From an uncultured Chitinophaga sp. (GTDB taxonomy: Bacteria; Bacteroidota; Bacteroidia; Cytophagales; Cyclobacteriaceae): DNA of 64,000 nt. Where the stretch lies: assembly GCA_902168205.1 (NCBI GenBank), contig CABHOK010000003.1:1736001-1800000 (forward strand), written 5' to 3'. Below are positions 38,725 to 45,979 of this stretch, one piece after another (the stretch's first letter is position 1; the number at the start of each line of letters is the position of its first letter). A program made the position numbers and the translations under genes. The notes beneath the pieces are model-generated. The model did not search any database, was not told the origin of the DNA, and worked only from the letters and a program-made list of their open reading frames with translations.

Positions 38725-39167
38725 TTACGTATAGTACTCACCATCCCAAGGAGCTTGGAAAGATATAGTAGAACTTGGTTCCAATTCGACAATTTCATGT
38801 TCTTCATTAGGAACAAGCCCAAACACCACACCATCAATTACTGTTTGAAACGGTTTTACCTCTATATCTGAGAATTCAAATCTTCCTAACTCAGCGATCA
38901 TTTCATCCAACTTCGTTCTCATCGCCGATGGATCAGCCTGAGATGTTACACCGGCAAACCAATAATTTGTTTTGATGTGATTCCCTTCTTTGTCGAATAT
39001 ATATAATACCACATACTCTTTTCGGTGGTTCTGCCAATCGGCCGCTGGTGCTCCATGGGGAAATACAAATGTCTCGTATCCAAAAAATTGTCTGCCATCC
39101 TCCTCTTTCCTAAAAAGTGAGTATGGTAATCTTCCATCCGTTGAATTGGTATTCTTTCAGGTATCAT
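38725..39167 (-). pseudogene. Hypothetical protein gene with a frameshift near its start
   Basis: The frame ending at 38725 stays open up to 39156 and reads DGRLPYSLFRKEEDGRQFFG, then YETFVFPHGAPAADWQNHRK, then VVLYIFDKEGNH, but it has no ATG, GTG or TTG in its first 48 codons. The only GTG is internal (39012). An ATG in another frame at 39167 (MIPERIP) joins this frame if one base was lost in CCAATTC near 39150. The restored protein would be ~147 residues, soluble and unrecognised. The natural gene is therefore probably 38725-39167 with a one-base deletion, or a sequencing error. Confidence 0.6.
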
Positions 39168-39194
39168 CTATAGTAGAATTGCATTAATTTATTT

Positions 39195-39455
39195 TCACTC
39201 ATATCCCCCCGGAAACCAAACACCTCTTAATGTAGGGTCTTTCATGTTGGGTAGCACGTGTCCTTTATCAAGCGTGCTAATGTCTATATTTTCTATTTTG
39301 GTTTTTATCTCGGGGAGTTCCTTTCCTTTAAATACTTTTTGTTGTACAATGGAAATTGCATCAGCGTAATCAAATGCTGTTACTCCGCAGCCAAGTACCA
39401 AGCCAGGAGGGAGGTCTGGCAAGCTTCCTTTGAATTTTAACCAGTAACGTGTCAT
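39195..39455 (-). CDS. Small hypothetical protein (MTRYWLKFKG family-like)
   Basis: The 86-residue protein starts MTRYWLKFKGSLPDLPPGL, followed by GCGVTAFDYADAISIV, a pattern I associate with a small family found scattered in many bacteria, with no known function. There is no signal peptide. It is the first gene of the minus-strand run of small genes that ends at 36145, and its stop is 27 bp before the start of the frameshifted gene downstream. Confidence 0.75.
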   Translation of the reverse strand: MTRYWLKFKGSLPDLPPGLVLGCGVTAFDYADAISIVQQKVFKGKELPEIKTKIENIDISTLDKGHVLPNMKDPTLRGVWFPGGYE

Positions 39456-39585
39456 AGATATATACTTCCGGGCTCAAGCTATACTTAAAAATGCAAAGCG
39501 CCTAAATACAAATTTTTGATTCAATATATATTTATGGGCATTGTGCTTGTAGATATCAGAAAGTTTGTTACCTTCATACTTAAGG

Positions 39586-39635
39586 AGCCCATCTGGTTTC
39601 GCTTGTGTTAAAAAGCGGAACGAGATGGGCTTTTT
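39586..39635 (+). terminator. Strong intrinsic terminator-like hairpin, possibly the end of a small RNA
   Basis: AGCCCATCT (39586-39594) pairs with AGATGGGCT (39623-39631), with inner pairing of GTTTCGCTT and AAGCGGAAC, and a T-run follows. No plus-strand gene ends just upstream. A TTG-N19-TACCTTC promoter-like pair sits at about 39548-39576, so a very short transcript is possible. Confidence 0.7.
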
Positions 39636-39957
39636 GTGTTTCGAGACATTAGTGATATTATCATTTTGCTATCCAAAGGTTTGTTGATTAGATCAGCATT
39701 CATTGACCTGAGGATAAGATTGCTCTTATACCCTTAATCTTCATTCGGTTCTTAATCGTGTTACTATAACATGAAAAAGAACCATGTCACGGTATTGATT
39801 TTAAGTAGGCCATATACTGCCGTTAAACATCCAAGAAAGCAGGCTGCACGCTCATCTGTAGTGAGCACGCAATTGACCTGCGAGGTAGATAGATGCCTCC
39901 ATAGTAAATATATACCTGAATATGTAATAGTCTATATACACCTAAAACGCTTGCACT
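39636..39957. other. Intergenic stretch without a supported gene
   Basis: This lies between the terminator at 39635 and the collagen-like lipoprotein gene. An open frame at 39771-40007 overlaps that gene in another frame and has no coding features. I see no clear promoter or repeat. Confidence 0.5.
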
Positions 39958-40467
39958 ATGAAAAAACTAATCTTACCAATGTTAATGATTGTGATTGCAA
40001 TTTTTAATTCATGTGATGGGACAGAAGGGCCTCAGGGACCTAAAGGTGATAAGGGAGAAGACGGAGCCGATGGAGAACAGGGGCCTCCGGGTACAGCGAA
40101 TGTGATCTATTCAAGCTGGTTTTACGCAGGCACGTGGTCAGGTTCTTCCGGAGCCTGGTTTGTTAACAAATTTGACTCGCAATTTACGCAGTCGGTGCTC
40201 GATCGTGGACTGGTATATACGTACTTAAAATTTCCGGGCAACAATGCGGTATTTCCACTGCCAATTTCTGGTGAGCCATATTGGAATTTTTACTTCTTAA
40301 ACACCGGCGGTATTACGTTTGTAACCAACTTCTATTTAGCTCCTGGTGCAGATATACAATTCAGGTATATTATAGTACCTGGTGGTGCTATTACATCTGG
40401 AAGGAAAAGTAACATTGATTTTAAGAATTACGATGCTGTTAAATCTTACTATGGAATTCCAGATTAA
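39958..40467 (+). CDS. Lipoprotein with a short collagen-like repeat
   Basis: The 169-residue protein has a lipoprotein signal (MKKLILPMLMIVIAIFNSC then DGTEG). A Gly-X-Y tract of about ten triplets follows directly (GPQGPKGDKGEDGADGEQ and on to GPPG, residues ~24-45), a collagen-like stalk. The remaining ~120 residues form a beta-rich head (VIYSSWFYAGTWSGSSG). Bacteroidota have many such lipoproteins of unknown role. The stop is 2 bp before the ATG of the next lipoprotein gene, so the four exported proteins from 39958 to 42196 form one transcript. Confidence 0.9.
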   Translation: MKKLILPMLMIVIAIFNSCDGTEGPQGPKGDKGEDGADGEQGPPGTANVIYSSWFYAGTWSGSSGAWFVNKFDSQFTQSVLDRGLVYTYLKFPGNNAVFPLPISGEPYWNFYFLNTGGITFVTNFYLAPGADIQFRYIIVPGGAITSGRKSNIDFKNYDAVKSYYGIPD

Positions 40468-40469
40468 TT

Positions 40470-41036
40470 ATGAAAACTTCTTTGAAGAATTATAAGGCTG
40501 ACTCGATATTTGAAAGTACATTACATCGTTCACTTGCTTTCACTATATTGGTAATTATGGTCTTTGTTCTCACCGGATGTCCTGATGACTCCGAGGTAGG
40601 AATCGAAGGTTGTACAAATCCTAATGCTACGAACTATAATCCCAATGCTACAAAGGATAACAACAGTTGTTGTTTGAAAGGCGAAGACATCTATGTGCAG
40701 AATGTTTCAATATTTGATTTAAACGTGAATAGTAATTATTACGGCAAGGCTATATCTGTCTTTCAGTTTAAACAAATCGTAGAGACAACCACGGGTATAG
40801 GAGCGTGTTATAACATGGAATGCAACACCAATCTAGTTGTTAAAAACCTCACTAATAAAACTATATCGTATAGCTACTACATAGATTTTACCTTGAACGC
40901 TGTGCATTGGACAGAGCAAAATGCAGTTACAATTGGCCCCGGAGGATCAACAGATGTAGGCTTGGTAAACAGCAGATGCGGAAGAATTGATTTAGGGTAT
41001 ATGGTAATATTGACAGACGTTATTTCATATAACTAG
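40470..41036 (+). CDS. Lipoprotein with a calcium-loop-like GCTNPxAxNYxPxA motif
   Basis: The 188-residue protein has an unusually long N-terminus before the hydrophobic core and lipobox (FVLTGC, Cys near residue 36, then PDDSE). The stretch GCTNPNATNYNPNATKDNNS (residues ~49-68) is the Bacteroidota extracellular repeat GCTDPxAxNYxPxAxxDDGSC, thought to bind metal. The rest is beta-rich with several Cys residues (CYNMEC, SRCGRI). It lies 2 bp after the collagen-like gene and 53 bp before the protease gene. The function is unknown; it could be a surface partner of the protease. Confidence 0.82.
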   Translation: MKTSLKNYKADSIFESTLHRSLAFTILVIMVFVLTGCPDDSEVGIEGCTNPNATNYNPNATKDNNSCCLKGEDIYVQNVSIFDLNVNSNYYGKAISVFQFKQIVETTTGIGACYNMECNTNLVVKNLTNKTISYSYYIDFTLNAVHWTEQNAVTIGPGGSTDVGLVNSRCGRIDLGYMVILTDVISYN

Positions 41037-41089
41037 CACAACATCGACTCGCACAATCATATACTAAACACAACTATAAATACTATAAT

Positions 41090-41704
41090 TTGAATGCAAT
41101 GAGAAAATTTTCTCTTTACACTATCATATTGTTTTTGCTTGTTAAAGAGGCCCAAGGACAAGGTGAAGTTTACCAAATTGGAGATGGCAACAATTATGCT
41201 GCCGCTGTTAAAACAGAGAAGTTTCAATATTTTGCCGCGAGTCAACAACAGGACAATTGGTGCTGGGCTGCCTGCATTCAAATGGTATTGAATTATCAAG
41301 GTGTATATATAGACCAGTGCTCAATCGTTAAAAAGGCTTTCGGGCTATCGCAGTGCGTCAATAAACCAGCCGATTGTTATACTATTCAGGCGGGAACGAG
41401 CGGCTGGATGATTAATGAAAGGTCAATACAGGCAGAAGTTGACTTCAGTCCAACTGTATTTAAATTAATTGATCAACTGGCATACAAGGATCCGGTTATT
41501 ATTGGATTGAATATACCAGGACAAAGTGTTGGACATGCCTATGTATTAACTGCAGTTTTTTTTCAATATGATCAAAATAAGAAAAAGGTTCCCTACAAGG
41601 TTGTGTTGCGCGACCCCTGGCCTACAAATCAGTCCAGACAAGAATTTAGCTGGAATGATTTCATAGGCAGAATAAATTGCATTACATACGTTACTTTAAA
41701 CTAA
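41090..41704 (+). CDS. Secreted papain-like cysteine protease (C39/C70-like)
   Basis: The protein has 204 residues from this ATG; an ATG at 41099 begins the signal peptide (MRKFSLYTIILFLLVKEAQG) and may be preferred. The catalytic Cys lies in QQQDNWCWAACIQMVL (residues ~56-71), the Gln-Asn-Trp-Cys-Trp-Ala pattern of the AvrRpt2/C70 and C39-like papain folds. The His is in GHAYVLTAV (near 146) and the acidic partner is in LRDPWP (near 175). The protein is exported and consists of the protease core alone. It could be a secreted effector or a processing enzyme. It lies between two lipoprotein genes and a MORN-repeat gene in a four-gene exported set. Confidence 0.87.
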   Translation: MNAMRKFSLYTIILFLLVKEAQGQGEVYQIGDGNNYAAAVKTEKFQYFAASQQQDNWCWAACIQMVLNYQGVYIDQCSIVKKAFGLSQCVNKPADCYTIQAGTSGWMINERSIQAEVDFSPTVFKLIDQLAYKDPVIIGLNIPGQSVGHAYVLTAVFFQYDQNKKKVPYKVVLRDPWPTNQSRQEFSWNDFIGRINCITYVTLN

Positions 41705-41710
41705 TTCGGT

Positions 41711-42196
41711 ATGAAGAAACTATTTTTGATTTTTATAATTACTATAACATTTTCCTTAGAGGCGAAATGTCAAATTTATAGTCCGAATTTAATTGGCTAT
41801 GCAGGTATAGGGACCATTTTTTATCCTGATGGATTTTATCAGGGCGAAGTTTACAATGGCTTTGCAAATGGAAGCGGTACTTTCTACTGGTATGATGGTT
41901 CTTTTTTTTCAGGTACTTTTTACGCGGGCCTGTATAATGGCGCTGGTGTTTTGGTATCGCGATTCTACGGGTATATTAACGGCTGTTGGTCAAATGGAAT
42001 CTTCGTTGGAAACTGTGTAAATATATATAATCCATATATCAGTAATAACGCTGTTGAGAGCGAAATTAGGAGGGTACAACGATCACTTCCAGACGATTCT
42101 AGAATAACGAGCCATGATCCCGATGGATATACAATTACAAAAGTAGACGCCAATACGCAAATGGGACAAACATTGTTGGGTCGATTCACCAATTAA
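41711..42196 (+). CDS. Exported MORN-repeat protein
   Basis: The 161-residue protein has a signal peptide (MKKLFLIFIITITFSLEAKC). About three MORN-type units follow, YQGEVYNGFANGSGTFYWYD, then FFSGTFYAGLYNGAG and then YINGCWSNGIFVGN, with the usual GxGxxxxxDGxxYxG rhythm. The C-terminal third is helical and polar (NAVESEIRRVQRSLPDDSRI). MORN repeats form a flat beta surface for protein or lipid contacts. It starts 6 bp after the cysteine protease gene and is probably last in the operon. A ~230-bp repeat begins 13 bp after its stop. Confidence 0.83.
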   Translation: MKKLFLIFIITITFSLEAKCQIYSPNLIGYAGIGTIFYPDGFYQGEVYNGFANGSGTFYWYDGSFFSGTFYAGLYNGAGVLVSRFYGYINGCWSNGIFVGNCVNIYNPYISNNAVESEIRRVQRSLPDDSRITSHDPDGYTITKVDANTQMGQTLLGRFTN

Positions 42197-42209
42197 ATTA
42201 TAGGTGTAC

Positions 42210-42442
42210 ACACCATCTGTAATTCCTGTGCTTTAAACAGTTATACCAACAAAGGGATTCCGTACAGCACATACTATATTTCATAGTACACGCGTGCCAG
42301 CGGAATGACGACTTGTTCTTCTTATGTGCAACTATAGATGTGGTAGACTGATGAAAGAACATCAAGCGCACGTCATGCCGCCACTGCTAGCTTAATCGGG
42401 AGATGAATGAACCTATGCGGCATCCCCGTGAGGGCGATCTCA
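42210..42442 (+). repeat. Structured ~230-bp direct repeat, copy 1
   Basis: This copy matches 43027-43262 closely over its whole length and 44289-44512 more loosely. Its parts are GGATTCCG, TACTATATTTCATAGTA, AGCGGAATGACGAC, CATCAAGCGCACGTCATGCC and AACCTATGCGGCATCCCC. Inner arms (TACTAT with ATAGTA; ATGCCGC with GCGGCAT) predict two stem-loops. No ORF is shared, so it is a non-coding element. Confidence 0.85.
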
Positions 42443-42459
42443 TTGAAAGCTCCGTATAT

Positions 42460-42957
42460 TTACTCATCTTCATATTGCCAATAGAACTGCCGTTCATCGC
42501 TACTGATAACTTGACGTACAGATTTACCTTTTATGATTCTCCAATGAGCAGTATAGGTTCCTGCACCATCAGAGAACATTCCATAGAGTATCCATCCACC
42601 TACAGACTCTACTAATTTGAAGTATTCTTCATTCAGATAACCTGTATAACGCGGATTGTACATTCCCGAGACGTTTAGTGGAATTTCTTTACCCTTTACT
42701 TTCAGCGTTAGTTTTATCAACTGGTTTCGCGGCAGTTCAAGTCCGAAATCTTTACCAAACCACACCGCACCATCAATCAGACATATACCTTTACTTCCGT
42801 CAGCAAGGCAGGTATCGTATTTATGTTTAGTAATGTTAAACGGTTCTACAACGCCAGTAAGTGTAATGCCTTTGCCAAGCTCGATGGTGGAAGTAACGTT
42901 TTGTGAAAACCCATACAGGCATAACAAAGTAAACACAGCGGTAAAGAATATTTTCAT
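42460..42957 (-). CDS. Exported hypothetical protein between two repeat copies
   Basis: The ATG at 42957 opens a signal peptide (MKIFFTAVFTLLCLYGFSQ), so I chose it over the upstream in-frame start at 43089, which would run through repeat copy 2. The mature ~146 residues are beta-rich (ITLTGVVEPFN, GAVWFGKDFGLELPRNQLI) and contain a Cys pair around DTCLADGSKGICLIDG. No family was recognised. The gene is flanked on both sides by copies of the ~230-bp repeat in the same orientation, as a cassette would be. Confidence 0.78.
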   Translation of the reverse strand: MKIFFTAVFTLLCLYGFSQNVTSTIELGKGITLTGVVEPFNITKHKYDTCLADGSKGICLIDGAVWFGKDFGLELPRNQLIKLTLKVKGKEIPLNVSGMYNPRYTGYLNEEYFKLVESVGGWILYGMFSDGAGTYTAHWRIIKGKSVRQVISSDERQFYWQYEDE

Positions 42958-43026
42958 TGTATATAATTGCAATACAAGATATATAAAAAGAAGAAGCGCC
43001 CCGTTAATTCTGTGATGTATATTTTG

Positions 43027-43262
43027 ACACCACCATCCGTAATTCTGTGTTTTGAACAGCTTTACCAATAAGGGGATTCCGCACAGCACATACTATATTT
43101 CATAGTACACGCGTGCCAGCGGAATGACGACTTGTTCTTCTTATGTGCAACTATAGATGTGGTAGACTGATGAAAGAACATCAAGCGCACGTCATGCCGC
43201 CACTGCTAATTTAATCGGGAGATGAATGAACCTATGCGGCATCCCCGCGAGGGCGATCTCAA
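43027..43262 (+). repeat. Structured ~230-bp direct repeat, copy 2
   Basis: This is the best-folded copy: ATTCCGC (43076-43082) pairs with GCGGAAT (43119-43125) around the inner stem TACTAT/ATAGTA, and ATGCCGC (43194-43200) pairs with GCGGCAT (43236-43242). It lies ~820 bp after copy 1, with the 42460-42957 gene between them. Confidence 0.85.
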
Positions 43263-43322
43263 TCTGTGTGTTAGTATGCATAATATGCGGGCTCCGGGAT
43301 AGACTGGATACGAAAGATTACG

Positions 43323-43612
43323 TTATGGGGTAAAGGGAACTATAAAATATTCCCTTTTTCCAATCTCCGGAAGAACGCAATCTAAAAGCTCTTTTAACCA
43401 ATTGATGTCTTCAGGTTTGTGAGGATCAATGTTTACATCTAGCAACATAATTATACTCGCATCGATGTAATGATCTGTATACATGATGTCAATGAATTCA
43501 GTCTCCAATCGTTCGAATGCTTTTTTGGATCGGATAGGTTTTTGATTTCGATATACTTATCTAAAATGACTCCCATTGTAGTGATACTGTTGATAAATGT
43601 TGAAGCCTCCAT
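43323..43612 (-). pseudogene. Hypothetical ~96-residue protein gene split by a -1 frameshift at A_AAA_AAG
   Basis: The ATG at 43612 gives MEASTFINSITTMGVILDKY, then IEIKNLSDPKK, and leaves frame. The -1 frame continues KKAFERLETEFIDIMYTDHY and ends at 43323 after EYFIVPFTP. The switch point is the heptamer A_AAA_AAG (minus strand of 43520-43526) in exactly the phase used by programmed -1 frameshifting. Equally, one A may have been lost from a run of seven. The protein is acidic, soluble and unrecognised. Without the shift, frame 0 stops ~23 codons later. Confidence 0.6.
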
Positions 43613-43663
43613 GGACGTTTACGTATTCTAACTTTGCCGAAGTATAGATGGGCGTTCATAGCT

Positions 43664-44050
43664 TCACCAAATATTTTTTTTAAGTTTTTCAGTCATAGCA
43701 TAACAAGCGCCATTGCGGCAGATGGCAAATTTGTCTGCGCATATTTTCTCGGTGCGATCGGGGTATTTAATTAGTATCTGAGCTCTCGTGTCGGTATCGG
43801 TTTTGATGCCGTTGAACTTGGGTAGACTATTTAGTTCGTTTAGAAAACTGTTAACTTCCTTGCGTCCTTTTAAGATTCTTATTTTCTTCTCGTCATCAAA
43901 CCACTGCTCAAACTCTGAACATGGAACACTTCTCCTTGTCGCGATGGTCATGTTAACTGATGTTATTTCAATTATGGGTGTCGATGTGCTCGGTTGAAAG
44001 CCTAGCAAAAGAAACACAATGGTTATAAAGCTCGTCATATAGTTGTACAA
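43664..44050 (-). CDS. Small exported hypothetical protein
   Basis: The 128-residue protein (the ATG at 44038 is an alternative start, MTSFITIVFLLLGFQPS) has a signal peptide. The mature part has four Cys residues (RSVPCSEFEQWF, EKICADKFAICRNGACYAM), probably forming disulfides outside the cytoplasm. No family was recognised. It stands between the frameshifted gene and repeat copy 3. Confidence 0.68.
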   Translation of the reverse strand: MYNYMTSFITIVFLLLGFQPSTSTPIIEITSVNMTIATRRSVPCSEFEQWFDDEKKIRILKGRKEVNSFLNELNSLPKFNGIKTDTDTRAQILIKYPDRTEKICADKFAICRNGACYAMTEKLKKNIW

Positions 44051-44288
44051 TATAATTTATTCAGATTTCTCACTAAATATGACAGAGGATCTATAGTTGA
44101 TGTTGCAAATTCGGGCATCTCGTCTACAATCGTATATACCGAATCGCACGGTGTTGTTTGCCCGTAAGTTATTGCATGCGTCTAAGGGCATATCAAGAGG
44201 AGCAAGAGGAATGCGCGGGCTATCATGGAGGAAATATAGTTGGATATTCGAATCCTTGAGCGGGCGTAGAAAAAAAAATTGATGTAGA

Positions 44289-44512
44289 ATCCATTACTTT
44301 GAACGACTATTCAACCAGGGGATTCCGCACAGCATATACTATATTTCATAGCACAAGCGTGTCAGCGGAATGGCGGTCTATTGTTCTGGTGTGCCATAGC
44401 ACAATTTGTCTGGACTGATGAAAAGAACATCAAGCGCACGTCATGCCGCCACTGCTAACTAAATCGGAAGATGAATGAACCTATACGGCATCCCCACGCG
44501 GGCAATCTTAAT
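44289..44512 (+). repeat. Structured ~230-bp direct repeat, copy 3 (diverged)
   Basis: It shares GGGGATTCCGCACAGCA, TACTATATTTCATAG, CATCAAGCGCACGTCATGCC and GGCATCCCC with the other copies but differs in the middle (ATTGTTCTGGTGTGCCATAG). The stem ATTCCGC/GCGGAAT is kept. It lies 64 bp before a terminator and ~285 bp before the TIR/SLOG operon. Confidence 0.8.
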
Positions 44513-44575
44513 CCGCGTAATTTATTTGTGGAGAATGTAGTAACAATAAATAATTTATATATCTTAGCAGAGTAG

Positions 44576-44620
44576 AGCCCATCTATCGCTTCGGAAGAAG
44601 TGGTGGATGGGCTTTTTTTT
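44576..44620 (+). terminator. Intrinsic terminator upstream of the TIR/SLOG operon
   Basis: AGCCCATC (44576-44583) pairs with GATGGGCT (44606-44613), followed by a run of eight T. The outer stem is the same as in the hairpin at 39586-39635. It insulates the downstream operon from any transcript entering from the left. Confidence 0.75.
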
Positions 44621-44635
44621 GCTATAAACTGAGGC

Positions 44636-44734
44636 ATGTATAGTAATTCGGAAACAAAACTGAAGTATTCGGAAAGAATATATGGGCATTCGGAAGAAAT
44701 GATATGTAATTCTGATGGAGAAGGTCATCTTTAG
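44636..44734 (+). CDS. Possible 32-residue heptad-repeat peptide (doubtful)
   Basis: An ATG right after the terminator opens MYSNSETKLKYSERIYGHSE and ends at TAG 44732-44734. Its unit [N/Y/H]-S-[E/D] recurs every seven residues because the DNA repeats every 21 bp. It may be a leader peptide of the defence operon, or the ORF may be a by-product of operator repeats in DNA. I cannot choose from sequence alone. Confidence 0.3.
   Translation: MYSNSETKLKYSERIYGHSEEMICNSDGEGHL
44646..44716 (+). repeat. Four phased 21-bp repeats of ATTCGGAA upstream of the TIR/SLOG operon
   Basis: ATTCGGAA begins at 44646, 44667 and 44688, and a weaker ATTCTGA begins at 44709, an exact 21-bp period (two helical turns). 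They lie 80-150 bp before the first TIR gene, a good place for a regulator-binding array. Confidence 0.7.
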
Positions 44735-44797
44735 ATTAAAACAGGTAAATAGTTAAACCGAAAAGGTAACTAATGAGATTAGAGCTAAAACGACTAT

Positions 44798-45979
44798 GTG
44801 AAAATGATACCTATGAATTTTAAATATCAAGTAATACTATTAGGAACACTTACTAAGCTAAGCGAGGATATCATTGAACTATTGTTCCGGCAGATTGAAG
44901 ATCTCAAGCTTTCTAAAGATGCCTATAAAATTATTAGAGAAAATGATTTTGATCAAGAATACAAAGGTAATCAGCCTACGTATGTCCTATATTTTGGTGA
45001 TAAGGCAGGAGATCATAAAGATGTAAATTATGTCGAGAAGCTACTTAAGGATGGCAATGCTATCCTCCCGATTTATTATGATTCTTTCAGTCGAGAAATC
45101 CCAAAAATACTCGAAAATCAAAATGGTTTACGATGGGAAAATGCAAATGAAATGAAGGCTGTAAATCTGGCATTAGAGTCCTTCGGAAAATTAAGAAGTA
45201 CCCGTAAGGTTTTTATAAGCTACAAACGAGATCAATCAACATCAGTTGCAGTACAATTATTTGAAGCATTAGAAAGAGCCAACTTTGATGTTTTTCTAGA
45301 CACTCATTCTATTAAACAGGGTGAGCCTTTTCAAGAAGAACTGTGGCATAGGATGACTGATTGCGATGTAATTGTGTTATTGAATACTTCAAATTTTTTA
45401 GAGAGTCAATGGTGTAAGGACGAAGTCGCGGAGTCAAGTGCAAAGAAGATAGGTGTTATCCAATTAGTTTGGCCGGATCACAAATTAGAATCGATGGCAG
45501 AAATTTGTTTTCCTCGGCAGTTAAAGAAGCATGATTTCAAGGATGGAATTTACGATAAAAAGGAAGTTTCAAAGCTAGTAGATGATACAGTAAATGAAAT
45601 CGTCAGCCAAGTTGAATCTGTTAGGGCAAGAAATTTAGCTTCTAGGCAAGACGGATTGATAACTAACTTCTTAAACATTGCCAGGAAACACGGAAAGGAT
45701 GTTAGCCTTCAACCTGAACGATTTATAACACAAGCTATCGGCGGTGATAGGAAAAGAGTATTTATTCCCTTAGTTGGTATACCTCAGTCGATCAATTGCG
45801 AGCAATCATCTGCGCTTAAAGACGAGATCAGTGAATCTAACATTGACAAGATATTCCTAATCTATGATGATTTGAGAATACGTGAAAAATGGCTGAAGCA
45901 TTTGGATTATCTCAATAATCATTTGGATGTAAAAACAATCAAGATGCAAAACTTTGAAACATGGCTGCTAAACAATTGA
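44798..45979 (+). CDS. TIR-domain protein with flanking N- and C-terminal domains (candidate defence sensor/effector)
   Basis: The 393-residue protein has no signal peptide or membrane helix. The N-terminal ~130 residues (VILLGTLTKLSEDIIELLF, YVLYFGDKAGDH, AILPIYYD) are a domain often fused to bacterial TIRs. The TIR spans ~135-255: RKVFISYKRD, FDVFLDTHSIKQGEPFQEEL, DVIVLLNTSNFLES, and WCKDEVAES with the expected catalytic Glu at E209. Bacterial TIRs cleave NAD+ or convert it to signal nucleotides. The C-terminal ~120 residues are unrecognised. The end overlaps the SLOG-like gene by 19 bp, a coupling known for TIR and SLOG pairs. It heads a seven-gene A+T-rich operon. Confidence 0.9.
   Translation: MKMIPMNFKYQVILLGTLTKLSEDIIELLFRQIEDLKLSKDAYKIIRENDFDQEYKGNQPTYVLYFGDKAGDHKDVNYVEKLLKDGNAILPIYYDSFSREIPKILENQNGLRWENANEMKAVNLALESFGKLRSTRKVFISYKRDQSTSVAVQLFEALERANFDVFLDTHSIKQGEPFQEELWHRMTDCDVIVLLNTSNFLESQWCKDEVAESSAKKIGVIQLVWPDHKLESMAEICFPRQLKKHDFKDGIYDKKEVSKLVDDTVNEIVSQVESVRARNLASRQDGLITNFLNIARKHGKDVSLQPERFITQAIGGDRKRVFIPLVGIPQSINCEQSSALKDEISESNIDKIFLIYDDLRIREKWLKHLDYLNNHLDVKTIKMQNFETWLLNN

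Noticed and set aside
39771-40007. 78-residue ORF ahead of the collagen-like lipoprotein
   Set aside because: It overlaps the start of the lipoprotein gene in another frame and has no coding character.
42403-42615. 70-residue plus-strand ORF
   Set aside because: It runs from repeat copy 1 into the antisense of the 42460-42957 gene.
44097-44282. 61-residue plus-strand ORF
   Set aside because: It is Arg/Ser-rich and repeat-adjacent with no motif or signal peptide, and looks like chance open sequence.
42210-44512. CRISPR-like array from three similar repeats
   Set aside because: The repeats are ~230 bp, far too long, there are only three at irregular spacing, and no cas genes are present.
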